NCBI GenBank assembly: GCA_951848785.1
Contig: CATOUR010000128.1
Coordinates: 1 to 64,000, forward strand
Direction of reading: 5' to 3'
Origin: Callosobruchus maculatus
Lineage: Eukaryota > Arthropoda > Insecta > Coleoptera > Chrysomelidae
DNA length: 64,000 bases
Shown here one piece after another: positions 22,101-32,583 of this stretch. Position numbers and translations under genes: made by a program. Numbering within the stretch: the first letter of the stretch is position 1; every line of letters begins with the position of its first letter. The notes under the pieces are model-generated. The model was not told the DNA's origin. It was given only the letters and a program-made list of their open reading frames with translations, and ran no database searches.

Positions 22101-22330
22101 AGGTAGTTTGAATGAGTAATTGGCATTATTCAATGTGAAAATGTAATCCCTACATTCAACCCTTGGATTGACAGATACAACCCCAAATTTTTTAAAAGGG
22201 ATGCGATTTATCGTTTGAAAGGTGTTTTCATTCTCCTCGTATGTCAAAACTATCATCATTTTCAAGTTTATTGCAAAAATTAGGACTGAAAAAATCTGAG
22301 TAGGAATTTCACCAAATAAGTGCATCTATA

Positions 22331-23280
22331 CAGGGTGTCCATTTAGTGTGTAATTCTTTGATATCTCGCAAGGTATACCCGATAGAAGAAAATGTCAAAT
22401 AAAGTTATTTAGTTACTTAAGACGTATATTCTAAAAATATTTTGAAATATACAGGGTGTTGCAGGAAAAAAGGATAGTGATCAATTTGATTTTTTTATAA
22501 GGAACTATAACTTTTTCTTAAATTTTTATAGTTTCCATCATCGATTTCTATTTAACCCTAGAATATTTTTGGGATCGGTTGCCAAGTTATATTTTATTTT
22601 CTATTAATTTCCAGATTTGCAAGGTCGCAAGTAACACGTCCAAATTGGTATATTCGTTTATAATAATATCAATAATATTATACAGAGAGTTACTCGAATA
22701 CTAAGCGGATATTATTTTAGATGTTACCAGCAATTTGTATCTACAGGGTGCTTTTGGCAGAATTTTAAATTACGGCAACTTGAAGGTCATTTTACTTTGT
22801 CTTTTTAAATGTAACACCCTGTATGTTTTATTTTAAATCGAAATATCTGCTAATACCCTATCTCGCCTTTTAATATTTTTTTCGCATTTGCGACGTTGCC
22901 AAGTTATAAATTGTTTTTCCAAATTTTTAAACAAATATCGCTGATTTCAATTTATTTTAAAACAATCCCCTACTTGTTTTTATTGCAATGAATTGCACAT
23001 GTCGGACTTAGTAAGATCTCACAATTTCAAAATTTTGTTTCTGTTAATTACTGAGATACGGCAACATCGCTTTTTCAGTAAACGGTACCGGAACGCTTAA
23101 ATATTTCCAAAGCTGCCACAGCTGGAGCGGTGAAATTCAACACTTGGCGGATTTTGAACATACAAAATTCAGAAATGGTAACATCAGTGTTGTCAGATTT
23201 ACCACTTTTACGTTAGACTTCATAAATTCCATTCAAAATTATGACGTAAAACGTAACGACAGAAACTGACAACACCATAC
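22331..23280 (+). mobile_element. CAGGGTG foldback family P3, one arm
   Basis: CAGGGTGTCCATTTAGTGTG starts an arm that matches the left arm of the complete element at 57803-59623 through to its centre, then stops. The second arm is missing. TA precedes the left end. Confidence 0.8.
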
Positions 23281-23751
23281 TCCAAAACTAACCTACAAAG
23301 TCGCCTTGTCTGCAATGAAATATCATGTTGACGTGTCATGTTGACATCTCGTTACTTGAGTATTACTCAAGGGAGCCTTGGAAAGGGACCCTCAATAAGC
23401 TGTCGAAACACAAAACCTTACTTAAGGGACCCTCAAGTATTTAGGGAGGGGCCTCAAGTATTTAGGGACCCTTAAGTATCAACTATGAATAGGACCCTGA
23501 GCCTACTTCTCAATGTACAGTGAAATATATCATCTGGAAGTTAACATTTAACTGTTGGATGAACGGTCTTTCACAATCGAAGGTTAAGCTTTATGTCAGA
23601 TTTAAATGCTTTTAACTAGAGGATACTGGGCTGAAACTTCCAAACCCCTTAAACAGAACATGGAATACTTTGAAGCATACTTGAAGATGTATGGATTAGT
23701 ATTTAATTTTTTTCAACCTTTGAGAAACAGAATACTGAGATAAATGGTGAA
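23281..23751. other. Unassigned sequence
   Basis: Includes a few repeats of AAGTATTTAGGGA/GGGACCCTCAAG near 23390-23480; similar wording (ATCATGTTGAC, CTTAAGTATC) recurs near 37115-37160. Confidence 0.4.
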
Positions 23752-23861
23752 TTAAGGTACGCGCACATAAATCGGCATCGGACGGACGGGACGGAGGGAA
23801 CGGCCGGTACGGTACGGATTTTTTATTAGGGTATCGCACATATCTGATCGGAATCGACGAA

Positions 23862-24066
23862 AGAATTGGAAGGCTGTTGCAAATATGTCTTCGTGACGAG
23901 TTGGCGATTGTTCTGAAAGAAGAAAGTTTTCAGAAACGTAGACAGCATAGACGGATGTGGGTTCATAAAGTATGTCAGAGGGGGTCAGTTTTTGGGGAAT
24001 ATGTAAACTTATTTCCGGAATGACGAAAAAAAATTCTTCGATTAGTTCAGAGTGACGCGTTTTAAA
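23862..24066 (+). pseudogene. Harbinger transposase, N-terminal remnant
   Basis: The frame gives LLQICLRDELAIVLKEE, then RRQHRRMWVHKVCQRG, FGEYVNLFPE, which is the conserved opening of PIF/Harbinger transposases (R-x-W-V-x-P ... R...G-x-Y/F...L-F-x-E-L). At LFPE the frame shifts by one base and continues DEKKFFD, a stop, FRVTRF, matching the next block (DEKKFFDYFRMS) of the family. Homology ends at about 24066, where the LINE insertion begins. The DDE nuclease domain is absent. Assignment rests on motif recognition plus TIRs and TTA duplication, which agree with each other. Confidence 0.75.
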
Positions 24067-24087
24067 ATTTATTTTTTACTGCAGGTC

Positions 24088-25035
24088 ATAGTGAATGAAT
24101 GAATAAGGATCAGAGGCTATCCAGCACAGAACGCGACTGGTGGATAGGCCACACGATGGGCCCTTTTGCGCCTCTATCCGCGCTAGTTCCTAAGACCTGC
24201 CCTTTTAGCAAAGGCAAGTACATTCTTAGGTCCTATCCATTTTATCTCTATTGGTTCCAAGGTTCTTGAGCCCAGCATAGTCTGCCTGTGATAACCCAGG
24301 GTTTCACAGCAACACAAGATGTGTGCCGAGGATTCTTACTCTTCACCACACCACGTGCACGTTGGGTCGTTGACTACCCTCATCACGAACAAGTGACGCC
24401 TGAAGATGTTGTGACCCGTTAATAGGCCTATTAGCAATCTCAAGTTACTCCTATCCAGAGAGAGACAAAATCGTCCTACTCTCTCTGCAGGCCCTGCTAA
24501 TAGTTCCCGAGCCTGACGGAGATGACCAGAGATGTTGTTCCATCTCAGAGAGTGTTGATTCTGGATCCACTCTCCAGTTGTTTTCCTAATCAAGTTTGCA
24601 GATAGTCCTAAGGCTGGTTCCGGGCCCACAAAACTGTTGCCGGATCCCATCCTAGCCAGATTATCCGCCATTTCGTTACCCTTTACCACAGCGTGCCCAG
24701 GTACCCACATCAGTGATACCTTCCTGCACTCCACGACCAGTCCCGACGTTATTTTCCAAGCACTCAGTGCTTTGATGGCTGCCTGACTGTCAGAACAGAT
24801 AGTGATCCACCTCCTAGACCCGTCAATTTCCCGAATACGATTTACACAAGCTAGTATCGCATAGACCTCAGCCTGGAATACCGTGGTGTGCCCCCCAAGA
24901 GGGAGTGAAAGCCTTGTATGGGATCCGTAGACTCCCGAGCCCGAGCCCTCTCTAGCACTGCAGGTTATAAGAAAAGCCATTACTGAAGGAAAATGTCCAT
25001 CTCGCTTACCTATTAGAGCAAAAGGAGATACTTGC
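24088..25035 (-). pseudogene. R1/I-like LINE 3' end: RNase H and C-terminal domain
   Basis: Minus-strand reading: SGSGVYGSHTRLSLPLGG, VFQAEVYAILACV (catalytic glutamate), ICSDSQAAIKALSA (aspartate), LMWVPGHAVVKGNEMADNLA (last aspartate). The first aspartate (DGS) is missing through a small deletion before REGSGSG. Then follow LLIGLLTGHNIFRRHLF and a zinc-ligand block CTWCGEE, a stop codon, and ESSAHILCCCETL. The reading ends at a stop at 24183-24185. The 3' UTR finishes in a TTCA-type tail (GAATGAATGAAT at 24092 on the plus strand). It interrupts the Harbinger element. The N-terminal ~35 codons of the long open frame that starts at 25139 belong to Harbinger sequence, not to the LINE. Confidence 0.85.
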
Positions 25036-25212
25036 AAAATGCCGACGGTGCATCGGCCGGCGGTTATTCTGGTTGCTATATTCTCGCCGGGTTTCGAAAA
25101 TTCGATGCCTACCGTACGATCATATGTGCGCTGGTCCATTAAATTTCATAGAAACTATTTTTCTCCGATTCATACCGTTCGTCCGATGCCAACTTATGTG
25201 CGCGTACCTTTA

Positions 25213-25682
25213 GCGTACGCCCATGGCTTCGTGTCTTCGGTTTTAGCACCGGTAGAGCGTTTTTATTCAGCCATTAGATGCTTGGTGGCGTTCATCCCCC
25301 CTTTGTACGACCCTAAATTGCTTTTATCGGCCTTATCTTTGCACGCACTGACAAATACTGTTTGATATCATGGAGCACCGCAAAATATGGTCTGTGTGTA
25401 GGAGACGTCAGACGCGAGAGAAATATGATGGCTGGGGAATAGGCACCGAACATTAACTACGGCATAGGCACCGCAACCCGGGTTTTTGTTAGGGGATAAG
25501 AAACTTGATAGTGGTGATAGCGATCGATTTATTGGATTAAAAATAGCAGGACCCTTGCCACGGTAATAATACGGTGTCAAAGTCTCATTAAAATCAATTC
25601 AATAGTTTCCACGTTACACAATACAGAATGATCTAAAACAATACTTGTACGTATACATCAGAAAGTTCTAAGTCACGGAGGG
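25213..25682. other. Unassigned sequence
   Basis: No recognised feature. Confidence 0.4.
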
Positions 25683-26742
25683 CCGATTTTATCAACATGC
25701 ATATTTAACAAAGAATTTAACAAAGCTTTTCTATTGGATGTTATTTAGCAAATGTTTTCTATTGGGTATTGAGGGCTATGTTAATAAGTATCATCCAATA
25801 GTATTTTATCGATATTGAAAACAACACGTCAAAGCCGGATTACACTTTTGTCAAAGATATTTTAGAAATTCATGGATCAAAATCATAGCAGGATATCAGA
25901 ACATAGCGATTGATTTGCAAATTAATGCCACATTTTCCATGTTTACATTATAATTATTGTATAATTACTAATTGCAAACTGCGATAATTTGTGATAAAGG
26001 TAGTAGGTACCTATATCAATCACAGCAACTACTTACCTTATTTAATAATTAAAAATCCCACGTCCGTCGATCAGATGGATTATATGAAAATACATACTTT
26101 TATGAAGAATCAATCTTTCATTTACTGGATGCATGTTTGTTATAGATCTTCTTATAGAAGTATTCACAGGTGCATCGTACATCAAATAGGGTTATACTTA
26201 ATTTTAATTATAAAATGACAAGCTTTGGCGTTCTGGGGTTCTGGATAGGCAACCAGTAATGCACATAAGTTTGGAAAGTAGCTGTAACCTTTGAAATGTA
26301 ACAAAATGCTATTTTTACCTCTTTTTACTATAAAACAAAGATATATTGCAGGTATTCATAATTATTATCGACAGTAAGTTATTGTTTATAGTAATGCAAT
26401 GAGTGAATTTCTTGTCATCATATCATCTAATACCGCATGAAACCAGCGATCAAATGGAAATGGAATCTGGAATCTGATTGGTTGAGATTAGCAATTGCTA
26501 AACTTTTGATTAAACAAGAAAATGCAACCTTTCACCGATTTGGGATGGAAAATCAGACTAGAAAAGATGCTAGATGATTTACAATGCTCGATTGTATATA
26601 AAGTATGTCATTTTTGGGCTTTTTGAGGTCAACTTCAAGAGAAATCAATAATTTTCAGAGTACTTTGACAGATGCATGTTGTTGGAAGGGCTGCTCTGAT
26701 TGGTCAAAGTCTTTGTTAAAATCTGCATGTTGATAAAATCGG
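25683..26742. mobile_element. TIR element D, copy 2
   Basis: Ends CCGATTTTATCAACATGC and GTTGATAAAATCGG, matching 2367-4732. The interior matches copy 1 (CTATTGGGTATTGAG, GGATCAAAATCATAGCA, GCATGTTTGTTATAGA, AAACAAGAAAATGCAA). This copy is uninterrupted and gives the native length of about 1.06 kb. Confidence 0.75.
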
Positions 26743-27226
26743 GTCTTAGTGTTGTAATCATAGTCAATACTTAAGAGTCCCGAATCAAAAATTTTTAGCG
26801 ACCACATTACTCCTCTCAACTATCAGTGTGGGAAAATTAGGGAAATTAGTTGATTCTTTTTCTTATGATGATTTTCAAAAGTCAGTTCTGCTACTGATAA
26901 ATATTGAAATATATAGTTGATTCTTTTAATAATAATAATAATAGTTCAGGTGTTGACTTGGCACAGCCCGTCAACATTGGTTGCTACCGCAGTCATGCGA
27001 GAGAACCTTGAAAAAACATAATAATAATATGATTTATAAAAAATACAATAAACATTGAGAAGTCGCAGAAGGTGGAACACCTTGAATGCAGCATAAACTG
27101 TTAATAATATGTCAGTGAGAGAATCTATCATATGCACTCATATTGTGACCTGTAGGAGGACAGATCCTGTACACAAGGATCATCAGCATAAGTACAATCT
27201 ATATACTCTCACTACTTTTGACAAAC
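26743..27226. other. Unassigned sequence
   Basis: AT-rich with a short AAT run at 26929-26942. No coding match. Confidence 0.4.
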
Positions 27227-27677
27227 TTAACATTTGAAGGGATACTTAATACAATACATTTTTGTATAAAACATAAGGTAAACTGTAATTTTGCTACTAT
27301 CTACATATATAAGTTCTATATATTTATGTAATCTAAAGCGAGGTAGTTCATTACTCCAGTTTTTTAATTGTTTTTTAAAATGGCTTATTCTACGAATTTC
27401 TTCATTAAAAATTAAAACATCCAATATCCTTTTCCTCAAAGCAATGGTTTTCTAACGGGATCAGCAAATATGGCACTCTAGTGAACCAAATATCTTCAAC
27501 ATGGCACTGATATTCTACGATAAATAGCATCGACTGTATGGGTAGGTACAGCTCTGCCCTACTCGTGCTTGAATTTATGTCAAACTCCGTAATTTCCTTC
27601 CAAGTTTTATTCGCCTCAAAGCATTTACATGTTTCTTCAGCTGCATGCCGTATGCAATTCTTGCTGCCACTTTTCAT
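27227..27677 (-). pseudogene. Unrecognised frameshifted reading frame
   Basis: Two minus-strand frames (27677-27405 and 27439-27227) join through a single frameshift: the first ends CFEEKDIGCFNF and the second carries the same stretch as LDVLIF followed by NEEIRRISHFKKQLKNW. Together they would give about 145 codons with a fairly natural amino-acid mix (several Cys, Trp, Glu-rich N-terminal part). I do not recognise a family. It could be a decayed gene or exon, or chance. Confidence 0.2.
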
Positions 27678-27769
27678 ACGTTCTTATTCCCTTAATATTT
27701 GTGAGAGCCTCACATATCCCGCCTACTGTATGCGCGCTCGGATCAAAAGCCCATCCGTTTTGTTTTTAA

Positions 27770-27880
27770 GGATGCAATTTCGTGTTGTACAAATGCGGAC
27801 TGGGAAGCGGGTTACAAGGATCAGCGTCTCAGCGTTATGAATGCCTAGAATTTACCCAACAAAAATAGCGTTAGGTGGCT
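27770..27880 (+). repeat. Repeat segment S, copy 1
   Basis: GGATGCAATTTCGTGTTGTA to GTTAGGTGGCTT, preceded by TTAA. It is about 93 percent identical to 28885-28995. MITE A inserts at its right end. Confidence 0.75.
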
Positions 27881-27884
27881 TTAA

Positions 27885-28370
27885 GGGTCTAGGGTATAGC
27901 GCGCGAAATTGAGAATCCACCTGTTCCCTTTCTCCAGTATGTGTGTCTAAGATGAGGGCAGATAAGTCCAAAAATCCAAAGGTAAGGTCAAAAGGTCCAA
28001 AGGTCACTATAAAAATGAATTTCGCATTTCCAAGCTCCTGAAGTTACCTTTAGACTTACAGTAATGACTCAAAGAGCATATTGAAGAAGAAAGCTTGCGC
28101 TTGTGCGAATATTTAGCCTTTTTTTGATATCGTGTTTGGTTGTTAAATTACAGGCATTTATAGAATGTATGATTTTGCATTGCGAGTTTTTTTGTACATT
28201 AAAAAACTTTTTGGAGAAGATCGGAAATAGTTGTCATTCATTAAGGTCTTAACTATCGCCTTCTGAAATATTATATATGTAGTTTGAAAATAGAGTGAGT
28301 TATGCGAGAAATTGTGAGTCCGTGTTTTACATGGCAAATACGTATGTATAAATGTGTGTATCCAGGCCCC
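27885..28370 (+). mobile_element. TTAA-flanked MITE, copy A
   Basis: Starts GGGTCTAGGGTATAGCGCGC and ends ATCCAGGCCCC; the ends are imperfect inverted repeats (GGGTCTAGGGT against GGGGCCTGGAT). TTAA lies on both sides (27881 and 28371), the target duplication of piggyBac-type elements. It lacks about 45 bp present in copies B and C after GAGAATCC. Confidence 0.75.
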
Positions 28371-28374
28371 TTAA

Positions 28375-28880
28375 GGCTCTAACGTATAGCGCGCGAAACT
28401 GAGGATCCAAGATAAGACGTATTTCCGTGTTAGCGAGGAGGCGTGGCCGCCTGTTCCCTTTCTCCAGTATATGTGTCTAAGATGAGGGCAGATAAGTCCA
28501 AAAATCCAAAAGTAAGGTCAAAAGGTCCAAAGGTCACTATAAAAATGAGTTTCGCATTTCCAAGCTCCTGAAGTTACCTCTAAACTTACAGTAATGACTC
28601 AAACAGCAAATTGAAGAAGAAAGCTTGCACTTGTGCAACTATTTAGCTTTTTTTGATATCGTGTTTGGTTGTTAAATTACAGGCATTTATAGAATGTATG
28701 ATTTTGCATTGCGAGTTTTTTTGCACATTACAAAACTTTTTTGAGAAAATCGAAAATAGTATCTATCGCCTTCTAAAATATTATATATGTAGTTTGAAAA
28801 TAGAGTGAGTTATGCGAGAAATTGTGAGTCCGTGTTTTCCAAGGCAAATACGTATGTACAAATGTGTGTATCCAGGCCCC
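28375..28880 (+). mobile_element. TTAA-flanked MITE, copy B
   Basis: Head-to-tail with copy A; the TTAA at 28371-28374 serves as the right flank of A and the left flank of B. Ends at TTAA 28881-28884. It differs from A by a deletion of about 24 bp near 28758 and scattered substitutions. Confidence 0.75.
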
Positions 28881-28884
28881 TTAA

Positions 28885-28995
28885 GGATGCAATTTCGTGT
28901 TGTACAAATGCGGACTGGGAAGCAGGTTGCAAGGATCAGCGTCTCAGCCTTATAAATGCCTCGTATTTACCCAACAAAAATGGCGTTAGGTGGCT
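28885..28995 (+). repeat. Repeat segment S, copy 2
   Basis: Second copy of the segment at 27770, directly after the TTAA that ends MITE B. It continues into GAAGTTTCC and the target site of the tRNA-bearing unit. Confidence 0.75.
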
Positions 28996-29020
28996 TGAAG
29001 TTTCCAAATTACAGGGTATA

Positions 29021-29306
29021 GTTCCAATAATTTGGTTCACAGAAAAATCGGAAAAATGAAGGGCACCGGCTGGACTCGAACCAGCGTCTCCGGCATTCCA
29101 GGCCAGCGCGTTTACCAACTGAACCACGGCACCCCGTACCACAGCCGATATACAGCGCCCACGACCCGGTGTCGACTCCACCGACACCCACCACTCCCCC
29201 GTATCCTCCTGTGAACTATGTATTTCAGCCATCCAGAGAGATCTAGTCGGCTGATGGGTGAGTGTGAATCTCTCACCGCTGTTTGCACGACAGCTCTCTA
29301 TGTTAC
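29021..29306 (-). mobile_element. tRNA-bearing SINE-like unit with 12-bp target duplication
   Basis: TTACAGGGTATA occurs at 29009-29020 and again at 29307-29318, bounding a 286-bp insert. Read on the minus strand the insert has a ~173-bp leader (GAGAGCTGTCGTGCAAACAG, GGAGTGGTGGGTGTCG, TGGAGTCGACACC), a tRNA-like module (29133-29061) and a ~40-bp tail (TTTTCCGATTTTTCTGTGAA). A second copy lies at about 43190-43500 on the plus strand. No A-tail is present. Confidence 0.75.
29061..29133 (-). tRNA. tRNA-like module (anticodon-position GGA), probably pseudo
   Basis: Acceptor GGTGCCG pairs with CGGTGCC (two G-U pairs), anticodon stem CTGGC/GCCGG with loop CTGGAAT, T-stem GCTGG/CCAGC with loop TTCGAGT. 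The D-arm is imperfect. The anticodon position reads GGA, a serine anticodon, but there is no long variable arm as in true serine tRNAs. It sits inside a mobile unit, so it is more likely a tRNA-derived module than a working tRNA gene. Confidence 0.6.
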
Positions 29307-29429
29307 TTACAGGGTATATATAGTATTTCTAAACCTAACTGAATTCTGATAAAAACACACGCGGCTCTCACATCAAAGGAGAACCTGCCACTGGGGTCAC
29401 ACTGTTTAAAGCATTAAATAGTGATGTAA

Positions 29430-31560
29430 ACTTTATGAGATTGAGACTCAAAACTGCGGCTGGATTTGTAATCAGCACCTCGAAATTATCCAAAATGCGA
29501 GGTTTCATCTCAATAAAAAGCCAAATAAAGATTTTAGATTTTTTTTACACCCCGCCCCGAGAAATATGAAATTTTTTATTTTCGTTAAACGAGACTGAGG
29601 CTCGAAACTGCGACTGGATTTGTAATGAGCACCTCGAAATTATCCGAAATGCGAGGTTTCGTCTTAATAGAAATCCAAATAAAGATTTTCGATTTTTTAG
29701 ATACACCCAACCACCCCGAGAAATATGAAATTTTTTATTTTCGTTAAACGAGACTGAGGCTCGAAACTGCGACTGGATTTGTAATAAGTACCTCGAAATT
29801 ATCCGAAATGCGAGGTTTCGTCTTAATAGAAATCCAAATAAAGATTTTCGATTTTTTTAGATACACCCAACCACCCCGAGAAATATGAAATTTTTGATTT
29901 TCGTTAAACGAGACTGAGACTCGAAACTGCGACTGGATTTATAATGAGCACCTCGAAATTATCCAAAATGCGAGGTTTCATCTCAATAGAAATCCAAATA
30001 AAGATTTTCGATTGTTTTAGGTACACCCACGGCCCCGAGAAGAATGAAATTTTTGATTTTCGTTAAACGAGACTGAGACTCGAAACTGCGACTGGATTTG
30101 TAATCAGCACCTTGAAATTATCCAAAATGCGAGGTTTCATCTTAATAGGAAGCCAAATAGAAATTTTCGATTTTTTTAGGTACACCCGCCGCCCCGACAG
30201 ATCTGAATTTTTTTATTTTTGTCAAACGAGACTGAGGCTCGAAACGGCGACTGGATTTGTAATCAGCACCTTGAAATTGTCCAAAATGCAAGGTTTCATC
30301 TTAATAGGAAGCCAAATAGAAATTTTCGATTTTTTTTAGGTACACCCGCCGCCCCGACAAACCTGAAATTTTTTATTGTTGTTAAACGAGACTGAGACTC
30401 GAAAGTGCGACTGGATTTGTAATTAGCACCTCGAAATTATCCAAAATGCGAGGTTTCATCTCAATAAAAGGCCAAATAAAGATTTTCGATTTTTTTAGAT
30501 ACACCCCGCCACCCCGACAGATCTGATTTTTTTTATTTTCGTCAAACGAGACTGGGGCTCGAAACTGCGACTGGATTTGTAATCAGCACCTCAAAATTAT
30601 CCGAAATGTGAGGTTTCATCTCAATAAAAAGCCAAATAAAGATTTTCGATGTTTTTAGGTATACCCGCCGCCCCGAGTGATCTGAAATTTTTTATTTTCG
30701 TCAAACGAGACTGAGACTCAAAGCTGCGACAGAATTTGTAATTAGCACCTCGAAATTATCCAAAATGCAAGGTTTCCTCTCAATAGAAAGCCAAATGAAG
30801 ATTTTCGATTTTTTTAGGTACACCCGCCGCCCCGAGAGATCTGAGATTTTTTATTTTCGTCAAACGAGACGGAGACTCAAAACTGCGACTGGATTTGTAA
30901 TTAGCACCTTGGAATTATCCGAAATGCGAGGTTTCATCTCATAAAAAAGCCAAATAAAGATTTTCGACTTTTTTAGGTACACCCGCCGCCCCGAGAGATC
31001 TGAAATTTTTTATTTTCGTCAAACGAGACTGAGACTCGAAACTGCGACTGGATTTGTAATCAGCACCTCGGAATTATCCAAAATGCGAGGTTTCATCTCA
31101 ATAAAAAGCCAAATAAATATTTTCGATTTTTTTAGGTAAACCCGTCGCCCCGACAGATCTGAAATCTTTTATTTCCGTCAAATAAGACTGAGACTCGAAA
31201 CTGCGACTGAATTTGTAATCAGCACCTCGAAATTATCCAAAATGCGAGGTTTAATCTCAATAGAAAGCAAAATGAAGATTTTCGATTTTTTAGGTACACC
31301 CGCCGCCCCGACAGATCTGAAATTTTTTATTTTTGTCAACTGTGACTGAGACTCGAAGCTGCGATTAGATTTGTGATCGGCACCTTGAAGTTATTCAAAA
31401 TCCGAGATTCCATCTCGATAAAAGGCCAAATAAAGATTTTCGATTTTTTTAGTTACACCCGCCAGCCCGACAGACCTGACATTTTCTATTTCCGTCAAAC
31501 GAGACTTAGACTCGAAACTGCGACTGAATTTGTAATTAGCACCTCGAAATTATCCAAAAT
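29430..31560 (+). repeat. Satellite A, 159-bp monomer, about 13.5 units
   Basis: The landmark CACCTCGAAATTATCC (or close variants) occurs at 29476, 29630, 29789, 29949, 30108, 30267, 30427, 30587, 30746, 30905, 31064, 31223, 31381 and 31540, i.e. every 158-160 bp after the first unit. Each monomer also has GAGACTGAGACTCGAAACTG, TCAATAAAAAGCCAAATAAA and a GCCGCCCCGA block. Short frames within it (for example 30112-30339) are fortuitous. The array ends abruptly in family-1 LINE sequence at 31562. Confidence 0.95.
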
Positions 31561-31561
31561 G

Positions 31562-31865
31562 AGGGATAGAATCTGTAAAACTGGAACAGGTCAGCCACCC
31601 TTCTTCGATGTTCCAGGTAGTGGAGATATTTTGTGATGTTAGGCGTTTCGATTAGTCTAATTGCTCTCTTCTGGATAGTGTCCAGAAGCGTTAGAGTGTG
31701 CTTCGCAGCGCATCCCCACACATGGGAACAATACTCCAACGATGGTCGGATCTGTGCCTTGTAGAGCAGCAGTAGTTGCACTGGTGTATACAGCTTCCTA
31801 CCGGAACAAAGCTCCAAGATTCTGAGATGCCCTATCAGCAATACTGACGTCGTAGTCGTGCCAAG
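31562..31865 (-). pseudogene. LINE family 1 fragment (copy b1)
   Basis: Minus strand, C-terminal part of ORF2: LRILELCSGRKLYTPVQLLL, YKAQIRPSLEYCSHVWGCAA, LLDTIQKRAIRLIETPNITK, YLEHRRRVADLFQFYRFY. The open frame (31928-31536) is long because it continues into flanking C sequence at one end and satellite A at the other. It lacks the 3' end of the family. Confidence 0.8.
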
Positions 31866-31945
31866 TTCATTTTGAGGCGTTTTAGAGGTTCCACTGAACA
31901 TTTTTTTGTATTCATAATAGATGCCCATTGAAAATGTTCAGAACT
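31866..31945 (+). mobile_element. C-family fragment between two LINE pieces
   Basis: GAGGCGTTTTAGAGGTTCCA, TTTGTATTCATAATAGATGC and GAAAATGTTCAGAA match the C-family interior found (inverted) at 12471-12540. Confidence 0.6.
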
Positions 31946-31954
31946 TTCATAATT

Positions 31955-32583
31955 TAGTTAGACGTATCGATTAGTCTAATTCCTTTCTTCTGCATCTCCA
32001 CACATGAGAGTAGTACTCCAACGATGATCGGATCTCTTCCTTGTAGAGCAGCAGTAGCTTGTCTGGTGTATAAAATTTCCTACAGCAGATCAAAGCTCCA
32101 AGCCTCTGGTATGCCGTTTTAGCAATACTGACATCGTAGTCGTACCAGGACATGTTATTGTTGATGTTGATGCCCAAAAGCTTGACGGAAGGTGACTCGA
32201 CTATTGGGTGACCCTCCATTTCTACAGCCAACGCAAGACTTCTTTGTTGTTACCCAAGTCTTCTGTACGTTGAACTGTACTTTATTTACTAATCCCCCGC
32301 TCGACAATTGTTTTGATATCTACGTTGATCTGTGAGGCATGTTGCTGTCGCCGACGTACCATCTCCTGGGATGATAGTGGCTTGCCTGGTTCCATGCACG
32401 ATATTAATGTACTTTTGTCTGCGAACCTGTAAATTGGATTAGACGTTATTTCCAGCAGCTCATTGATGAACAACAGAAATAGTTTAGGGGATAGGACAGA
32501 TCCCTGAGGAACGCTGGCATTTATTGAAAATACGTCTGATGAACAGCCTTCGACTACAACAAGCAGAGATCTGTCGATCTAAA
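31955..32583 (-). pseudogene. LINE family 1 fragment (copy b2) with reverse-transcriptase palm
   Basis: From about 32583 on the minus strand the frame reads LLVVVEGCSSDVFSINASVPQ, GSVLSPKLFLLFINELLEI, YRFADKSTLISCMEPGKP and INVDIKTIVERGISK. The catalytic FADD has become FADK. A frame change near 32280 leads to MAVEMEGHPIVESPSVKLLG, YTPDKLLLLYKEEIRSSLEY. This copy keeps the palm motif that copies a and d have lost. Decayed and frameshifted. Confidence 0.85.

Larger units (their letters stand above)
23755..25209 (+). mobile_element. PIF/Harbinger transposon remnant with TTA target duplication
   Basis: The ends AGGTACGCGCACATAA and its inverse (25194-25209) are part of a ~35-bp TIR continuing to GGCATCGGACG. 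TTA flanks both ends (23752-23754 and 25210-25212), as expected for PIF/Harbinger. The plus strand just inside the left end encodes the N-terminus of a Harbinger transposase. The rest of the body has been replaced by a LINE fragment at 24088 to about 25030. Confidence 0.8.

Noticed and set aside
29430..31560. Regularly spaced repeats reminiscent of a CRISPR array
   Set aside because: The monomers are 159 bp and contiguous without unique spacers, and the context is eukaryotic. This is satellite DNA.
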